Shown in pieces: positions 60,678 to 64,000 of a DNA stretch of 64,000 nucleotides (position 1 is its first letter; each line of letters opens with the position of its first letter). The notes beneath the pieces are model-generated. The model had not been told where the DNA came from. It searched no databases and was given only the letters and a program-made list of their open reading frames with translations. The stretch is taken from positions 2,501 to 66,500 of the forward strand of contig NZ_AZQN01000011.1 of the NCBI RefSeq assembly GCF_000566685.1. The letters run 5' to 3'. The position numbers were made by a program, and so were the translations under genes. Source of the DNA: Dyadobacter tibetensis Y620-1 (lineage in GTDB: Bacteria; Bacteroidota; Bacteroidia; Cytophagales; Spirosomataceae).

Positions 60678-61745
60678 CTAAACGAACTTGCTATTCAAAT
60701 GCTTGGCTTCATTGACGAACTCCTTTACCTTTTGCTCGTCATCCTTTTTGCAAATCAACAACACTCCATCGTACTCCGCCACAATAAATCCATCCAGTCC
60801 ATTGACGACGACCAACTTGTCTTTTGGCGTTTTGATTATGGAATTCGTTGTATTGTACAGTAGCGTTTGACCATCTATGACGTTCTGGCGCTCATCTTTT
60901 TCCGACAGTTCATATAAGGACTTCCAGGTTCCCAGGTCCGACCAGCCGAAACTGCTAAGTACTACATGAACGTTATCGGCCTTCTCCATGATACCGTTGT
61001 CTATCGAGATGCTACCACAGTGCTGATAAGCCTTGCCTATAAACTTGGCCTCCGACGGTTGATAGTAATGAGGGGTGCCCTCCTCAAATATTTCTGCTAT
61101 TTCTGGCTGATAAGTCTTCAGCGCCTTTTTAAAGCTAGCTACATTCCATACGAAAATACCGGCATTCCATACGAAATCTCCGCTTTCCAAAAATTGTACA
61201 GCCAGATCATGTTGTGGCTTTTCGGTAAATGATTTGACCTTTTTTACGGTGAGCTTGTCCGGGATATACTGGATGTAGCCATAACCTGTGTCGGGACGGG
61301 TAGGCTGGATGCCCAGGGTGATCAGAATATCCTGAGAACGGGTAGCCCCCAAAGCCACGCGGATGGTGTCCTTAAAGGTCTCCTCTTTAAGGATGATATG
61401 ATCGGCAGGTGCTACTACAATGTTTGCCTCAGGATTCTTTCTGGCGATTTTGTAACAAGCGTATGCTATGCAGGGTGCCGTGTTGCGACGATGGGGCTCT
61501 AGCAATATCTGCTCCTCCGAAAGGAAGGGCAATTGCTCTGTGATCAATCCCTTATACTCCTGACTGGTAACGATATATATATTCTCCTGGGGGCATACAC
61601 CCTCAAATCGGTCGGCAGTCTGTTGCAATAAGGTGCGGCCCGTGCCCAGTACATCATGGAATTGCTTTGGAAAAGAGGTTCGGCTGAAGGGCCAAAAACG
61701 GGAGCCTACTCCTCCTGCCATGATGATTACAAAGGTGTTCTGCAT
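60678..61745 (-). CDS. manC: Mannose-1-phosphate guanylyltransferase
   Basis: This enzyme makes GDP-mannose for glycan synthesis. The protein of about 355 residues (ATG 61745) starts MQNTFVIIMAGGVGSRFWPFSRTSFPKQF with the nucleotide-binding GGxGxRxWPxSR...PKQF signature. EPHRRNTAPCIAYAC, VAPADHII and the C-terminal QTLLYNTTNSII also match the family. The longer frame from 61847 has no supported residues and starts in a non-coding-looking stretch. GDP-mannose could supply the Dpm1-like enzymes at 43.0 and 48.9 kb. Confidence 0.93.
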   Translation of the reverse strand: MQNTFVIIMAGGVGSRFWPFSRTSFPKQFHDVLGTGRTLLQQTADRFEGVCPQENIYIVTSQEYKGLITEQLPFLSEEQILLEPHRRNTAPCIAYACYKIARKNPEANIVVAPADHIILKEETFKDTIRVALGATRSQDILITLGIQPTRPDTGYGYIQYIPDKLTVKKVKSFTEKPQHDLAVQFLESGDFVWNAGIFVWNVASFKKALKTYQPEIAEIFEEGTPHYYQPSEAKFIGKAYQHCGSISIDNGIMEKADNVHVVLSSFGWSDLGTWKSLYELSEKDERQNVIDGQTLLYNTTNSIIKTPKDKLVVVNGLDGFIVAEYDGVLLICKKDDEQKVKEFVNEAKHLNSKFV

Positions 61746-62048
61746 TATTGAATCGTTGTTATAGTTATAGCGCGTTTGAAACCCTAAAGCTATGCATAAA
61801 CTATGTTTCTTTTCGTCAAAATTGAACAATTTTAAGTAAAACGTCAATTTTATGTCAGCAACCTCTAATTGAGTGTTGAGTAATGTTTAGTATTGATCGA
61901 TATTTTTCGAAAAAGTATGAAGTAACTTTTGGTTGTCTTTTTATAGACTGTTGATTTGGCATCAAATAAAGATTTTTTTGAATTAATATAATAATAAATT
62001 CTCAAAATACTGTACATTGTTATCGAATCATCAAGCTAAACATTTACT
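61746..62048. other. AT-rich divergent intergenic region (manC - TonB receptor)
   Basis: The 303-bp stretch holds the promoters of both divergent genes. I could not identify a convincing TAnnTTTG box with proper -33 spacing. No further coding frame is visible. Confidence 0.5.
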
Positions 62049-64000
62049 ATGAAACATCTTTCGATTAGCAAATCGGCCTGGATGTCGCTACTGTTCATAA
62101 TCAGTGGCTTAGCCGTTCAGGCCCAATTTTCCCTCTCTGGAACGGTTACAGATGCGGCAACCAACAGCCCCTTGGTAGGGGTGAGCTTACAGGTCAAAGG
62201 TAAGGTGATCGGGACCATCACCGATCAGGAGGGTAAATTCAGTTTTAGTACTACGACAGCACCTCCCTATACTCTGGTTATTTCTTCGGTGGGTTACGCC
62301 ACCCAGGAGCAGGAAATATCTCCAGGACAAACCAATGTTAACATTTCGATGGAGGAGCAGGTGGTTCTGGGCAGGGAGCTGGTCGTGTCGGCTTCCCGCG
62401 TAGAAGAGAGTGTTATGCAGTCGCCCGTTTCCATCGAGAAGATTGATATACGAACCATCCGGGAAACCCCACAAGCGTCCTTTTATGATGCATTACAAAA
62501 TCTAAAAGGAATAGAAATGAGTACTCAGTCTCTTACCTTCAGGTCGGTGAGTACCAGGGGATTCGGGGCTAACGGTAACACCCGGGTGGTGCAGCTCATC
62601 GACGGTATGGACAATCAGGCACCGGGATTGAATTTCCCGGTAGGAAATGTGGCCGGTATTCCGGAGCTCGACGTGGAGAGCGTGGAGGTCCTGCCTGGGG
62701 CCGCATCGGCACTGTATGGTCCGAATGCCATCAATGGTATCATTCTTATGAACAGCAAATCGCCGTTTACCTATCAGGGCCTGAGTGCATATGGTAAAAC
62801 AGGAATCATGCATGCGGAGAACCGCACTAAAGTCAACACTCCTTTTTATGACGTGGGGGTTCGATATGCGAAGGCTTTTAATAATAAAATTGCCTTTAAA
62901 TTGAATGCTTCCTACCTGACGGCCAAAGACTGGCAGGCTAACGACTATCGCGACCAGAGCTATACCAATGGTACAACATTGCAGAATAACGATGGGAATG
63001 TCATGAATAATCCCTTGTATAATGGTGTGAATTACCTGGGAGATGGAAATGTAGGAGCTAATTTTGGGGCTGGTGCTTATGCATCGCTATACGGAAATGG
63101 CCTGCCCGGGGATGGGCAAAACGGCACTTCGGCGGTTCTAGGTGCCATCATGACTACCCCTGTGACGGCAACAGGGGCCACCTTGCCTCAGCTTCTCGGA
63201 GGAAGTTCGATGGAACAGCAAATCGCCGTAAGCCGAAATATCTTTAATCAGATCGTACCCAATAGTCTATACATACCTGCCCCAGGATATGCCGAAAATC
63301 AACTTACCAACTACCCAGCGAAAAGCTTGAAGTTAAATGCTTCTGTACATTATAGAATAAACGACGATATTGAAGCCATTGTTCAGGCTAATTGGGGAAG
63401 AGGGTCGGCGGTATATACGGCTGCTGATCGCTATAATATTCAGAATTTTTCTATAGGGCAATATAAGGCAGAGGTACGGGGAAGCAACTTCTTTGTGCGA
63501 GCCTACACGACCCGAGAAAATTCGGGAGATGCTCATGCCCTGGGTGTTTTGGGTGACCTGTTGAGCCAACGATATCTGGTGAGTATAGGCCAGGCACTGC
63601 CTGGAGTCTTACCTGGTTTTGTAAATACCTCTTTAAATAATTATGCCGGCGCTTTCTTGCAAAGTTTTACTGCCGGCTTGGGGCAAGGGCTGTCACAGCC
63701 TGCTGCTCTGGCAGCGGCCTACCAGGCGGCCAACACCTTTGCCAGTGCCAATAGCAAGTCTTGGCTTCAGGCGGCTATCGATCCCTCTGTTGCTGCAGCC
63801 AACGCGGCCTACCTGCCAGGCGGTACGCTATTCCAATCTTCTATAGATGATATTAAAAAGAAGCCGATTCCTAATGGGGCGAAGTTTCTGGATAAGTCTA
63901 ATCTTCTACATGGGGAGTTTATGTATAATTTTAATAAACAGATCAGTCCCCAGGTAGTGGAGCTGGTGGTAGGAGCCAACTACCGGCAATACGATCTCAA
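62049..64000 (+). CDS. TonB-dependent receptor, truncated by the window end
   Basis: The ATG at 62049 starts MKHLSISKSAWMSLLFIISG with a signal peptide (cleavage after AQ). A carboxypeptidase-regulatory-like domain (about 28-115, SGTVTDAATNSPLVGVSLQ) and a plug domain follow (about 130-240). The plug includes TRGFGANGNTRVVQLIDGMDN and ASALYGPNAINGIILMNSK. The beta-barrel then runs to the window edge with no stop, at least 650 codons. It resembles outer-membrane uptake receptors for metal chelates or carbohydrates rather than SusC, and no SusD is seen in the available sequence. The 3' end and substrate are outside the window. Confidence 0.9.
   Translation, partial: MKHLSISKSAWMSLLFIISGLAVQAQFSLSGTVTDAATNSPLVGVSLQVKGKVIGTITDQEGKFSFSTTTAPPYTLVISSVGYATQEQEISPGQTNVNISMEEQVVLGRELVVSASRVEESVMQSPVSIEKIDIRTIRETPQASFYDALQNLKGIEMSTQSLTFRSVSTRGFGANGNTRVVQLIDGMDNQAPGLNFPVGNVAGIPELDVESVEVLPGAASALYGPNAINGIILMNSKSPFTYQGLSAYGKTGIMHAENRTKVNTPFYDVGVRYAKAFNNKIAFKLNASYLTAKDWQANDYRDQSYTNGTTLQNNDGNVMNNPLYNGVNYLGDGNVGANFGAGAYASLYGNGLPGDGQNGTSAVLGAIMTTPVTATGATLPQLLGGSSMEQQIAVSRNIFNQIVPNSLYIPAPGYAENQLTNYPAKSLKLNASVHYRINDDIEAIVQANWGRGSAVYTAADRYNIQNFSIGQYKAEVRGSNFFVRAYTTRENSGDAHALGVLGDLLSQRYLVSIGQALPGVLPGFVNTSLNNYAGAFLQSFTAGLGQGLSQPAALAAAYQAANTFASANSKSWLQAAIDPSVAAANAAYLPGGTLFQSSIDDIKKKPIPNGAKFLDKSNLLHGEFMYNFNKQISPQVVELVVGANYRQYDL

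Overview
The window looks like a piece of the main chromosome of a Bacteroidota member of the order Cytophagales (Cytophagaceae or Spirosomataceae type). The signs are promoters of the Bacteroidota form (TTTG/TTG, 19-21 bases, TAnnTTTG), few Shine-Dalgarno sites, Bacteroidota-type families (DUF4175, DUF4296, DUF2480, DUF4174, DUF5672), a carboxypeptidase-regulatory/TonB-dependent receptor, and secreted or lipoprotein proteins everywhere. Almost everything is housekeeping DNA. I saw no insertion sequence, prophage, CRISPR array or toxin-antitoxin module.

Layout. 1-1200: poorly conserved small ORFs, one possibly frameshifted. 1.2-4.4 kb: proline catabolism dehydrogenase (pruA) and threonine synthase (thrC). 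4.5-15.3 kb: a minus-strand block with a TPR protein, an Ig-like lipoprotein, a methyltransferase, mnmG, ybeY and a 1114-residue DUF4175 coiled-coil protein. Between the TPR gene and the lipoprotein gene is a dense cluster of DnaA boxes (about 6395-6800), a strong oriC candidate. A parS-like ParB site lies just upstream of mnmG. 15.8-19 kb: DUF4174 protein, outer-membrane barrel, GH76 mannanase, and an initiator tRNA with a tandem decayed copy. 19-28 kb: LTA-synthase-like enzyme, era, der, FAH-family enzyme, uvrA. 28.1-31.8 kb: GT39, PAP2 phosphatase, nicotinamidase-like hydrolase, unknown helical protein. 32-39 kb: two glycosyltransferase-like genes, OmpA-family protein, rpmH-rnpA, S41 protease, tsaB, DUF2480. 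39-43 kb: rnhB and a reduced Bat (VWA/DUF58) operon. 43-49.7 kb: dolichyl-phosphate-mannose-synthase-like enzyme, M20 amidohydrolase, and a small sugar cluster (methyltransferase, beta-propeller glycosidase, PhyH dioxygenase, two GT2 enzymes). 49.8-57.2 kb: a complete trp operon (trpEGDCFB-x-Dabb-trpA) with a recognisable Trp-rich leader peptide and terminator. 57.3-64 kb: tatC, pdhA, recF, mannose-1-phosphate guanylyltransferase and the start of a TonB-dependent receptor that runs off the window.

The genes fit together as an origin-proximal region: mnmG, rpmH-rnpA and recF are classical oriC neighbours, and here they surround the DnaA-box cluster and the parS-like site at larger distances. 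The most informative non-coding finds are oriC, parS, the trp attenuator with its MNTTLNIVWWWQARLNGLDA leader peptide, and the duplicated tRNA-fMet 3' end with its terminator.
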